Shown piece after piece: positions 1-20,412 of a stretch of DNA of 64,000 nucleotides; within the stretch, counting starts at the first letter, position 1; each line of letters opens with the position of its first letter. This stretch comes from Capitella teleta (Eukaryota; Annelida; Polychaeta; Capitellidae), in the NCBI GenBank assembly GCA_000328365.1, contig KB298735.1:168261-232260 (forward strand). Direction: 5' to 3'. A model generated the notes under the pieces. It ran no database searches. It saw only the letters and a list, made by a program, of their open reading frames with translations, and had not been told where the DNA came from. The position numbers and the translations under genes were made by a program.

Positions 1-454
1 CGTGACGCTCTTTTGCGCGGAGCTCTTCCAATTTCGTGGCCGTTCGAGTACTGCCTGCTGTGGACGTGCTGGCGGTGAACCAACTTCTATCATCGACGGC
101 GCGTAATTCCAGCCACGCCTTGGCACGTGCTAGGGTTCCTTCGACGCCATCTTCATTATCCAGGAGGCGCGCCTGCTCTTTGGCACGTAGCTTGGGAGTA
201 GAGATACCAATCAGCTTGGCATGGGCTTCTCTATATGCGATAGAACGTTGCCGGACCACGTGGACTGCAGCATTGACGTCACCGCGTCCAACGTCGTCAG
301 TACTTCGGTCAGTGAGTTTACGCAGAGCGTTGCGTGATTTGGTGAGGTTTGCGAGTGCAGCAGCTACGGCCTTCTTGGCGTTCGCCGTCTCACGTTTGAG
401 GAGTTTGGCAGCATCATGTTCCTTCTTGGGCGAAGTTTGAACTGTTGTCGCCAT
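1..454 (-). mobile_element. Possible gag-like fossil of an LTR retrotransposon (cut by window edge)
   Basis: A minus-strand reading frame starts with ATG at 454 and stays open to the left edge of the window, about 150 residues. It is rich in Ala, Lys and Arg and looks alpha-helical. Its composition and pattern loosely resemble the N-terminal gag part of Pao/BEL-type LTR elements, but no zinc knuckle, protease or reverse transcriptase is inside the window and no LTR could be defined. Wholeness and age cannot be judged from the visible part. It could equally be the first exon of a host coiled-coil gene. Confidence 0.3.
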
Positions 455-1790
455 CCGGTTGAACTAAGTTGAGACAAGAAGATTTATTTTTTTGTTCAAC
501 TAAAACGAAACAAATAATAACACATTATACATCATGTGAATATATGACCTACACTTATGGGTCCGCCGGATCGTTCATGCTGCCGCCGCCGCTGCTGCTG
601 ACCGAATGTAGAGGTCTTTTTGACAACAACTCAGCAGCGGCAAGCGACCAGTCATGCATGCCAATCTGACGAACTCACAATTGTAAAATTATGTAACAGC
701 CGTAACAACATGACATCTGTCAAATTTGGATAAATCGTTATACATGGTAATATTTAATTTCTGATCTCTGTTAATCCTTTAAAATAGATAAATATAAGGC
801 ACTTGTCAGACGCTCCATATGATGACCTTTGACCTTTTGAGTAAAGCAGAAATGACAAGATTTTATTTATCACGATGTTCATCCCCCACTCTGTACATTT
901 ATTGCATTTTTTTTTTTTTTTTTAAGATAAGATAAGATAATAGTTTATTGCTTCAAGGAATATAATTATTGTGTACATACGTACATGAACTTAAAGAAAA
1001 AATGAAAGGAAATATAATGAAGCAATCAGAGCCAGATACAAAACTTGTATATAGGGCCCTGATTTAAAAAAACAACGGATATAATTATTATGAGAAAAGA
1101 AAGTGCAACTTAATTAATACATATGCGTAAATATTTCATAAAACTACATATAAATTAAAGCCTAATGTTTCTCTGACATTTGATATAAACATCAAATTCT
1201 GGTGGTGGTACGCATAATTGCCGACTGAAAATCGAGGCGACGCCATCGCGCAGACGATCTTTGCGCTATTCTTCCGCGTGGCTTATTTTAACGCATATGC
1301 GATCATAACGTCCAATGAGCGGAGGCGTTATGAAATTGCATTTTGAGACTTTAACATCAGGTGAATGGCGAGAGTGATATATGCTATTTGTTTATTGATA
1401 CGCGTTATTTATACACGAATAAATCACGCAAATACACAAAGCTGATTGGCTGGCAGACTCACTGGGTGGTATAATACTATATTATGAATGTTTCCTGTTA
1501 TCACCGCTGTGTTAGAGCAACAGGATGGATTATGTAATCTGAATTTTTAACGTGAAATATTCACAAAACAATCCCTTTGTGATGATATAATTATCATCGT
1601 ATATTCAGATATTGTTTCTGCTTGAAAATTATAAGAGCCTATTTCTAATAAAGATCAAACACAATGTGTATGTATTTAATTCAACACTCGTTGATTTAGG
1701 ATAGTGCTGTTTTATCTTACTTCATTGTGCTATGCTATCGAAAGGATCTTTTACCCTTCAGTCTGTAATTGTTTGTCCAAATGACACTCG
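455..1790. other. Intergenic stretch without a recognised gene
   Basis: AT-rich sequence with a pure T tract near 907-923 followed by short AAGAT repeats. No reading frame with a recognisable domain and no convincing chain of splice sites was seen on either strand. Confidence 0.5.
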
Positions 1791-2060
1791 GGACACCGAA
1801 TAGCTCAGTCGGTTGACCGACTGCAATCCTATGTCCAGGGGGGTCGAGGTCCCGGGTTCGAGACCCGATTGGGCCGCGGGTGTTATGATTGTGAATTATA
1901 ATTATAATTCGTGTACTTCTGTCTATGGTGGTATGCAGGATAAGGAACCCTTGGGATTTATAAATAAGAGTAGGGGGGAAACCCGGTCCCGGGCTTTCTG
2001 CTCTGGCGCCCATATCAGCTGAATGGATTGGGTGGAGCCGTAAAACCCCATCAAGCCCCA
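1791..2060 (+). repeat. tRNA-derived SINE, copy 1
   Basis: The head looks like a tRNA gene: an A box (TAGCTCAGTCGGTT near 1801) and a B box (GGTTCGAGACC near 1855), the two internal RNA polymerase III promoter elements. The body (GTTATGATTGTGAATTA, then GGTGGTATGCAGGATAA) and the tail (TGGAGCCGTAAAACCCC) recur in reverse orientation at 45796-46055, which shows a dispersed family. This copy lacks a block of about 55 bp that copy 2 has in its middle, and carries an extra block of similar length before the tail. It has no coding capacity; reading frames across it on both strands are accidental. Confidence 0.85.
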
Positions 2061-2596
2061 TGCCTGTTAAGATTACATGGGTGCTTCTAACTACTTTGTA
2101 CGATGTTTCATTATATCATATATAATTATGATTATATAAACTCTGCCTATGCATGTAGACCTTCGGGCAGAGCGTGCACGGGATTGCTTCCATCTCCTAA
2201 CAAACACTTAAGATGCAATCAGCAACGCCGAGGGGTCAGAAAGTTCGTTGAGAAATAAACACGTACTTCACTGAGAGATGGCAAATGCTAGGAAGGCACC
2301 GATTTACTGCATTTTCTATTAGAAATACAGGCTGCCCCACAGGTATTATTCTAGCATATACAATATACGAATATTTCCCAAAAATTGACTCCACTCCACT
2401 CTCTCACTCACTCTCTACACATCCTCTTCGTCACTACTCTCAATGAAACAAATATATTACTACAGTGGACATAATTATTGTCCGGAGTTTTGTTAAAGGT
2501 AAATTAAAGCCAATACGAAGTGATTAGGTATGTCTTCGTTATTACGAGCTTGGAGCTTACCACCAAACCCGTGGATAAATGAATAAATGATAAGTG

Positions 2597-2827
<231 letters not shown>

Positions 2828-5347
2828 GATAATAGAATTGGAGTCACTACGTCAATGCCAAATGACACTTTATTCGTTTGAGTTTTCTTTGAATATTCGT
2901 GGAATTGTGTTACATTTTTGCGCTTTTTATTGATATTGCGGTGTTCTCTAGTCACTCAATCACTCACTCATCCCTTTGCCTGGGTCATGGCAGGCACTTG
3001 AGGACAACAACCATAGACCTAGTACAGTTAGACCACGCATGACACTCGAAACCCCGGCACGCAATCAAGCGTATCGGTAAAGCGGCGGAAAAGTGGCGCA
3101 GAGGCATTTCGTTCCGCCGATGAAATAGGGCTTGAATTAAAGTTCTTTCATATACAAGTAGATTGTTTGTGTTCCAAATGCTTTGCATTATGATTTAATC
3201 CTGAAGTTTCGAAAGCATGAAGAGTGTTAATTACAATGCATGGTTACAAATGAATTTCCGATGCAGACGAAAAGTACAATATAGACCAAAGAGGTCAAGA
3301 TAAAGGTTATTTAGCTTTATTTGAATACTTAAATGACATGAACTATTGATTAGAAATACCTATGAAATTTTCAAGTTATATTCACTCAGTCACAAATCAA
3401 GTTTAACAGTATTTTGACGATAATATTGAGTCACTAAATAGTGTGGTGTGATGAATAAAAAAATGCGTGGTTAAAAGATGGAAGGAAATTGGCATATGCT
3501 TCTCCCCAGGGCATTTTACTTACTGTAGCGTAACTTTTCTTTGATAACTCTTCGCAGGGCAATAGACAGCCTTTGGATTTCAAAGCTATGTCGTTTTAAT
3601 TCATCAGCTTTCAACGCAGATTCACTGGCGCCGCTAGAGGAATACCTGTTTAACATTTTCTTTTCATAACAAAGCTCAGTGTCTCGGAAGTTGGTGCTTT
3701 ATTGGTGATAAATTCATAAGCATAATTGCAATTAATTTGCAAACGACCATATTGCCATGTTGCAACCTTAAACAAAGGTGCAGTGACTTCATCTATTTAT
3801 TTATTTAATTATACAGTGCAAAATTAACAATGCCGATCAAATTAAGTTTGTCAGAGGCTTTCCTCCACCGAACCGAATCAATGGAATAGTCATATGAGCG
3901 ACCAATTAAACGGTAAAGTAATTTATATGTTAATGACTGGATTACGTCGTTACAAGACGGCATTTTTAATGCTTTGACATCGTTGAGTCAGAGCAAGACT
4001 ATTTGGAATCCAAATCTAACTGAAACAGGGGGATTAACAAAAATAGATTCTGTTTCCTGCCAATTGCGTTGGTGTTGTTAAGCATACTCTCATGATAATT
4101 GTTGAATCGTTTGAGAAAGTTCTTCTGTTTTGTATAATGACTTGCACACAATAACACCTAATATTATTACTAAGTTGCTGATCTAGTAACCACAAATGGG
4201 CCAGTGCGCCATGCTTGTCGTCTAAATGCATAGCCTCAGCACAAAAACATGTGCACATCATATAATAACACGATGCTTCAGTCATAGTATTACTTGGCTA
4301 ATCAGTGTGGAACAAATGATTAAACCGACAAGAAATCAGCAACGATATTCAAAGATTAAATTCCACAACTTTAAAGCTGCCATGAACTCTCATGATCTGC
4401 TTGAATATAAAAGTTAGGCCTATTGAAACGGTGTGTAACGCATGAACTGCTCAACAAGTCTTCAGAAACTGCCTGAAAACAACATTTCCATAAATGACCC
4501 AGATTATTAAAAACTATTTCGATGCATTGTTGCTGGATATATGAATAGCTCTTTAATTTCATAAGACTTGAGTGTGAGAGTTGAGTGGATACCTCGCGAT
4601 ATTTCGCGATATCTTGCGATATTTCGTCATTATTTCCTTGACTCAACAATCTAACCCAGCTGGATAACATGTGAAACTTCCTGTTGCAAGTAACTCAACA
4701 ATCTAACGCATCCGGATGACTTAATCCATCCGCGAGGCCAAAATTATAATTGAATGCTTTATCTATATCTTATCATATCTCTGACAACAACTCTTCTCCA
4801 CTCTAATCGTGGTATTTCTGCACAATATCATTGCAAAGCTTTCCTTGTATTGCTCTCCGTCCTTCGTCGTGCCCTGAATGGCAGTATTTGCTATCGCTGA
4901 CAGTGTGACCATCCCATTCCAGCTCCCGTCTTCAGCGTCAGCAGAGGCCCCTTGGGACCGGCCAGTTCATTGACTCCCTGTCATCTCACGTTACCGCTAC
5001 GAAACGAGACCAATTTACGATTTTTATGGTGGATGCGTACGGACGATGGCCCCAAATGTAAATGCCAAGATATGTTTATTATTTTCACACCACATTTAGG
5101 AGCACGGATGGGGGCTAAATATGACGGTGTCCTGACCAAGGATACAGTTAATGTAGTATGTGTATAGGCCACGCCCGCAAGGAGACGAGGTATATGGTTA
5201 ATGCCGTCCTGAAGGGGTTCGGGGCGTGAACATTTCATGCATAAAATGCTCAGAATGCGGACATACCAGTAATTATCATGACGAACTACCTTCAATAATT
5301 ATGTATTTAACCTTCTACTCAGCGACAAAGAGCTTCTCGTGAACATT
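2828..5347. other. Intergenic stretch without a recognised gene
   Basis: No supported gene. Two small local patterns occur: a CGATATTT-like triple repeat near 4592-4625, and a direct repeat of about 15 bp (CTCAACAATCTAAC) near 4643 and 4692. Short reading frames here have no domain or splice support. Confidence 0.5.
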
Positions 5348-5353
5348 TTTATT
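5348..5353 (-). terminator. Polyadenylation signal AATAAA of maltase gene A
   Basis: TTTATT on the plus strand reads AATAAA on the minus strand, about 57 bp past the stop codon at 5410. The position suits a short 3' UTR. Confidence 0.55.
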
Positions 5354-5409
5354 CCAGCACCAACAAAATAATTTCTGTAACCAATCTCCCACCCCAGCAC
5401 ATCAAAGGG

Positions 5410-13630
<8,221 letters not shown>

Positions 13631-14938
13631 GATCTTGAATCTCCTGGAGTGAATTCTGAAGGTGATATAGCGCAGGGACTGTGGCAGGTTTCGTGTCTCG
13701 TCTTTAAACGTGAGTTCGAAGCATGAGTATGATGTGCAGGTTGACACAGGTCTCAGTCACGTTGATAAGACTACTACTGTCAGCTAAAGGTCGATTATCA
13801 AGATTTGAAGTGGCTTCTCACATCATTATAATTTTATGTACACCTGGGGTTCGTTCGTGATTATCAAATTTCATCAATCTGTACAATTTTATTGGATACC
13901 TGTGAATTGAGATCATTTTAGTGTGATTGGCTCGGATTATGGAAACAAAACAAAATTTCAAACAAATTTGTTTATTTTGTTTAATACACTTGAGTAGTGT
14001 ATTCAATACAATTGACGCTGTTGTGGCTATTATCACTGTTATCATTTAGATTATTATCAGTAGTACGTCAGCCTAAAATACAATCGCATGCGCCTCAAAA
14101 TGGCAACTCATCTTTTCTGCTGTTGCTAATTTCTTCTCTCGATCGCATGCAGCATAGTTTTGGAACATATATTCCAAGTGTCCCCTTATTTTGTAAATAG
14201 TGTATCACTATAATATTATGTCTAAATTGTAATAATTAAGAACGAAATTCATAGTTTATTTGCGGCATACGAAAAACAAGGAACTAAATAATACATGAGC
14301 ATGGCTTAATTTATTCAATAGCATCGCTATTCCACATGCAATTTATCACAGATTGTTTTAGAACTGGACAACATAGAACAAAATCATAACGTTACCAAAT
14401 ATGCAGACATCCACGCAAGGTAAAATCATAACGCACTTACAAACTGAAACAAACCACAAAATATTTTCACACAAATATGAAACTATAGACAGCTGTTAAT
14501 AATTAAAATAATAAAATGAGATATTACTAAAGTTAATGAGTATTAATCAAAGAGGCAAGATTAACTTAAATCGAAAGGTAAGACGCGTACAAACGACCCT
14601 AATCTCATCAATATGGCAAGAGACAGGTATTTAAACACCTGACTTATTCTTAGTAATTGCACGCGTACGCATCCACAGGCAATATAATGACACACACGAC
14701 GTGTCAAACTATTATGACAACGTATAGTAATTTCTATAACAATATAAAAGAGGGGCGACAATGCGAGCGACCAGCGCCGCGCACTGATTGCTACAGCTCA
14801 GCTTTCTCTTTCCAGAAAGGTGTGTCCCTGATTACGTCACATGGACCCCCAGTAGAGCTGCTAATGAAGGGGCGAGTAGGGGCAACACCCTACCCCTCTC
14901 ACGTATTGCACGGGTTAGAGCACTGTGGTGCTGTTTGA
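13631..14938. other. Spacer between maltase gene B and the protocadherin 3' end
   Basis: AT-rich, with no recognisable reading frame. It should hold the protocadherin 3' UTR: AATAAA on the minus strand occurs at 14310-14315 and again at 14255-14260. Two TCATAACG motifs lie near 14385 and 14427; the second (ATCATAACGCACTT) belongs to a motif that recurs across the window. Confidence 0.5.
14310..14315 (-). terminator. Candidate polyadenylation signal of the protocadherin gene
   Basis: AATAAA on the minus strand, about 625 bp past the stop codon at 14939. A second AATAAA follows at 14255-14260, so either or both could be used. Confidence 0.4.
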
Positions 14939-17900
14939 TCACACGTAACTTGATGACATTTCCTTTGATGAAACATGCAAGTGTGATGCGTTAAGTTCGT
15001 GGATCAGAGATCGGTTTTTCGGAGGCACTTTTGGAGGGAGTGAGGTGCATGCATCAGTAGGAGGAACCTCACGACGAGATCTCGGCATATCTCGCGCTGA
15101 CCTGCGCGGGATTTCATCAAACATAGGTGGCGCTGGAGGTTGTTTGTGCCAGGCGCTTTGGTTCCTGTCTCCTGTAAATCAATGATCGACATGAACTTAT
15201 TTCCTTCTCATCGAATGAGAATACTCACTCTGCCTCGAAGGCGGTCTTGGGGGAGTTGCGTCTTGTTCCATGGAGGTGTTGAAACTAGGTCGGCTGGAAT
15301 CGACTTCCTCGGAGCATCGGCCGCTGTCGGAATCGGCCCCGGACACTCCACTGTCCCTATCAGCTTCGTGCATCTTCCCCTTATCGCCATAGAACTGGGA
15401 AAATAAAATATGCAAATTTAGAATACGGCATATACTTCTATAGGGAACTCTGAATAAATTCAATCCATAGCTAGAGGCAGCCATGCATATAAGTCAGATA
15501 GAAGTTGCAACCACAATCGAACTGCGCCTTAAATGATCGATGGTATCAGAACAAAAAACTAGCAATATAAATTGACCTCATGACATCGACAAATGAGGGA
15601 CGCAAGCATTGTGCCGGTATGTGTACTGTGTGCATCATTGAAAAGGTTGTCCTATCTCATAAATTATGTTTGCAATCGACCCCAACCCCCGCGTGGACAT
15701 AAAACATTCGATCGATCTCCCTTCCTGCTTCGCTCGACTGCTTACAGACGCTGCTCTTGTTCAAAATCGAAGCAACGAAAATGGAGGCCCCGTTTCCCAA
15801 GCTTTTTGTTGACTGGTTGCCATGGTAGCCATGAAAGGCACCAATTGTAGCAATGGAGATGTCACGCATGAGAAAGATTAGCCGTTCTCATGGCTCGGTG
15901 CCTGAGTATCGCTTGGGTTATGAAGAAATCGCGCTTCGTGCAGGAAACTCGCCCACAATAGGCTTAGGGTGAATAAATAAGAATAGGCTCGGGTTATGTG
16001 GGAAATGTAGGAGATGTTTATGGGAATTTAAGTAATAGGTTTTCTGTTCGCACGGTGCCTGGTATATGTCTGTCTGTCTGCTGTATTTACCTGTTGCCAT
16101 GTTGCTGTGTCTTTGAGACCCGGTACCGAAGATTCCACAGATATCTGAAAGAAATTAAAAATTGATTAATTGACTTCAGGCGATCAGGCGATTGAATAGT
16201 TAATCAATGGGTTTTATGCAAACTTAAAACAATGCATTTATTTATGTTTTATAAGGTGTTATGTCTTTGAACAAATAGACAGGTGAGGAGGGCGTTTCAA
16301 CATGAATGGATTATGTAACTGGATTTAGCTAATCTCTTGTAATACCAATATATAAACAAATACCTATTGTTGTGAATAGAATTACACTTGATGCTAATTC
16401 AACACCTTATTTGTGCATGACAGTGAACACAAGGTGTATTACTCCGAACGTTCTCTAAGAGGTGCCACCACATTTGACGTATAATCTATGAATACTGAGA
16501 ATAGAGTTGATTGTGTGTATAATTGTGCGCTACTATAGTGATGAGTGTCGTGTTTAGGTGTAGTAATCCGTGGCTTATGTGTGACTACGTAATGTGTACG
16601 CGAGTGTGTTTTATATACCTGGTCCACGGTTGGAAGTCTGCTCGATTCGTCGTGAGGTAAGACTATGTCTCAGCCTAATTTAGCCAGGTGCGGCAATAAA
16701 GATGCTTAGTTTGAGAGCTTCATCCGACACACACTTGGTGCCATCGCCACAAAAATCGGACATTTAAGTCGACGTTAAAGATCAGCAAAGTGGCAGATTT
16801 GCGACAAGATGGCGACGGTATTGCAAAGTGGCGATTAAGTTACAGCCCAATAAAACTATTATGCAAATTTCCCACCAATAGCTGCAGGGCTGAATGCGAA
16901 GAAGAGCTCCTTATGTGATGTGGGTGGGTTGATTAAAGGGTTCAGGGCTGAGGTTTCCTCAAATTATGTCCTGTTAGGTGAGTAGCCTGCGCCACCTTCA
17001 GGAAGCTGAGAGAATTCTCATCTGGAACCGTACCTGACGCCATTGATGTGTCAGGCTGTAACTTCTTTTAGTATTTACAATTAGTTATCGATATTTTCAT
17101 TATTTTCAAAAGCACGTGGTCAGACATTTGTCAGAAAACCACCAGATGTCATTTCTTTTTCATTGAATGCCATGTCGAAATTTTAAGCTGGAGGTTTTGT
17201 TTTCAATGGTGCAACCGACACGCTCGGATGCCATCGACTTCCGACTTCTATTGAGTCCAAATTTGAATTGCAGGCCATAATTTTTGAGGATTTAATACTG
17301 CTATTAGGCGAGAATGATTTCAGATTTCAAGGTTGTGTTATCACTGTCAAGGCGCAGGAAGCACGCTACATGATTATCAATTTAAATGCCATGCAGATAC
17401 TTTCAATGTTTTGCGGTTTAAAAAAACCTGATGTTATAATATTAAAAGGCTATAACATGCAGTACTGAGTTATATGAGTACACATATACACCTGAACTTG
17501 AAGGTCAATCAGCGCGCAGAACCAGTCTCCTGTGCTTGGCTATCCATTGCTGATTCAGCTACGATTATGATATTTTGGAGTATTGCATTGTATTGCATAA
17601 CAGAACCTTTTGAATTTGACATCTTATTCAATAAATTACAAAGAAGTATACTTAATAATGCATCAAGATGATATAACCTAAATGCAAAAGTGATTTTGTG
17701 CAAGAACATTACATAATGTATGCGCTGTATATTAACAGGCAACTGCTTATTGCAGTGCTGCGTTGAGCTAATCAAGGCAATCACCTGTCTAATCTGTTTG
17801 TTGTCTTCCTCATCCTCTAGACTGACATCTTGGGTGAAGTCCATCTGCGTTTGCATGCAGCCGTCTTCGACGATGCCAGCATTATCTCCGTTGTCCAGTA

Positions 17901-20412
17901 CTTGACCGGCAAACATCTTCCTAATATACGTACTCTTGGTCAGTTTGTCGTCATTTCGCTTGACCACAACAATGGCTACTATGAGTAGAATGATAAGTAC
18001 GGCTGAGATGGTCACCACAGCGATAACAATGGCCATGTTGGAGCTGGTCAAACTCGACGGTCTGGAGTAGGAATCTGACAGGGTGCTGTTGACCATGATG
18101 TAGATCTGAGTTGAAACAGTCTTGGGCGGTGAACCCGAATCTCTGATGAGGATATTGAGTCGGAAGGATTTGAACACGATATCCTTGAGGGAGTGCCGAG
18201 TGAGGATCTGACCCGTGCCCTCATTCAGGCTGAAGTAGGTCAAGCTGTCTTCAGTACCAGTGAGGTAGTAAGCGACCTGGTTGGATGGACTAGCGTCGAT
18301 GTCATGAGCTCTGATTCTCGTGACCTCTTGCCCGATGAAGTCAGTGTTCGCCATGTGAATGGTATTGTTCTCAGTCGAAGGGAAGTCAATGACCGGAGCA
18401 TTGTCGTTGGCATCAATCAGGTAGATACTGACTGTTGCAGTACTGGATAAGGATGGGTCCTCAGCGTCACTGGCTTTCACTATGAACGAGTAGCCAGGGG
18501 TGGTTTCTCTGTCCAAAGCTGTCTTCGTGAAGATCTCGCCGCTGTTCTGGCTGACGGAGAACACTTGGTGAATGTCTGCTGGTCCGACAAGAGTGTACAC
18601 TGGTTCTCCAGTGCTGACGCTGTCTGGATCACGAGCCGCGACCTGGCCGATCTTTGATCCGAACTCGGCCAATTCGTTGATTCCCATGGTGTACTTCGAC
18701 AAGGTGAACACCGGAGCCTCGTCGTTAAGATCAACGATGTTGACAATAACTTTAACCGTAGAGTTAGCTGGAGGGCTGCCATGATCTTCAGCAATTACTA
18801 CCAGAGTGTAGTTCTGGATTTGCTCATGATCCAGGGGCATCTTAGTGGAGATCCTGCCAGTGCCAGCATCGATGCTAAAGTACATGTTATACTTAGCAAA
18901 TGAGTACTTGAGTCTGCCGTTGTCGGTTGCATCTGGATCGGATGCTGTTACAACTGCAACTTCCGTCCCACGTGGAAGATTCTCGGCAACATCCGCAGAG
19001 TAGAACGGTTGGGAGAAGAAAGGGAGATTATCGTTGACATCCAGAACATTCACGACGATGTCCGTCGATGAGGTGCGGACTGGATCGCCTTGGTCGGCAC
19101 ACACCACCTTCATGGCATACTGCGCGATGACTTCCCGGTCCAGACTCCTCGACGTCACCAGAGTGTACTCAGCTTCAGAAGGACTCTCGTTGACGACATC
19201 CAACTGGAAGTCAGGATTCTCCAACGCACAACTGAAGAAGCTGTTTCTTCCGCTGTCGGGATCTTTCACTGAAATGTACGCGATGTAGCTTCCTGCTGGT
19301 TCGTCTTCGTATATCTGGATTTGTCCATCTGGACCCATGGTTTCTACGTGGATAGTGACCAAGGGAGCATTGTCGTTCTGGTCTAACACTGTGACTCGGA
19401 CTTTAGCTTCTGATGGCAGCCACACTCCCTGCTTGTCCTGTGCGGTCACCAGCAGCTCATACATTTCTCTGTCTTCCCGATCAAGCTCACCAGTGACTGT
19501 CACCAAACCGGTCTGGCTGTCAATGCTGAATACGCCTCCATAATCTTGAACAGTTTTGGCGTCAAAACTGTAAACGATGACTCCATTCTCTCCCTCATCT
19601 TCATCGACTGCTGCCACTGACGTCACAACTTCTCCGCTTGCAGCATTTTCCTCAACTTCAGCTGTGAACAGCGGTTGTGTGAATTGAGGAGGATGGTCAT
19701 TGACGTCTTGTACGGAGATGGTCAACGCCAGAGTTCCAGTTCTGGCCGGCACGCCACCATCAAGCGCTGCGATGGTCATCTGGTACAGGTCCCGATCTTC
19801 ACGGTCGAGTTCTTGCTTCAAAACGATGTAGAGTCCTTCTGGTTTACCAGTTCCATCCTCAGTAACTTTGATCAGAAACGCGGTCGATCCCGACACCTCT
19901 CTGTATTCTACCACTCCGAACTTCGGACTGTCCAGATCCAGAGCAAGTGGGATGCTGAAGCTACGACCAGGCTGAGTGTTCTCCGGGATGGACCGCGTGA
20001 TGTGCGTCTCACTGAACTGTGGGGCGTTGTCGTTCTCGTCCAGAATATCAACGATTATTTTGACGACCTCGAAGACATCTGGAGGACTTTTTGCGGCAAC
20101 GTCGACTTTGAGCTGACAGGTGACCTCCTTGGGGCAAATGACCTCACGGTCAACTTTCTGGCGGGTTCTGAGGATTCCTTCAAGTTCATCTATGATGAAG
20201 TACTCTGAATCGGGGTTCGATGTGGATAAGATGGAGAATTGCAGACCGGTGGACGAGTTCAAGCCGGACGCTTGGGGTACGTTGCCTACATATGTGTAAG
20301 CAGGTGCCTCCTCATACAACGAGTAAGAGATCTTGTTAGACGCTCTGGTTAGGACAAAGATCTGGAGTAGGAGGACGAGGATCACCTCCATGACTGCTGG
20401 GTAAAGCATCAC
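14939..20412 (-). CDS. Protocadherin with seven cadherin repeats
   Basis: Calcium-dependent homophilic adhesion receptor. The coding sequence joins four exons to 1025 residues: ATG at 20409 in exon 20412-17785, then 16144-16091, 15394-15229 and 15171-14939. An acceptor (TTCACAG) just before the first exon shows that a non-coding leader exon lies upstream. Signal peptide about 1-22. EC1 to EC6 end in calcium-binding linkers such as DENDNAP (about 124-130), DVNDHPP, DQNDNAP, DVNDNLP, DLNDEAP and DANDNAP; EC7 lacks the linker, as is usual for the membrane-proximal repeat. The membrane segment is about 792-816. The cytoplasmic tail is spliced together, with an acidic Asp-Ser-Gly segment (DRDSGVSGADSDSG) and Pro-rich stretches, and ends SSYV, a class I PDZ ligand. 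Seven repeats match the delta-1 protocadherin layout, but the PP1-binding RRVTF motif was not seen. The exact orthologue is uncertain. Confidence 0.92.

Noticed and set aside
1735-2061. 108-residue minus-strand frame
   Set aside because: Runs antisense through SINE copy 1; no independent coding signal.
15811-15826. GTTGCCATGGTAGCC in a protocadherin intron as an X-box
   Set aside because: One half-site deviates from the RFX consensus and the position inside an intron gives no promoter context.
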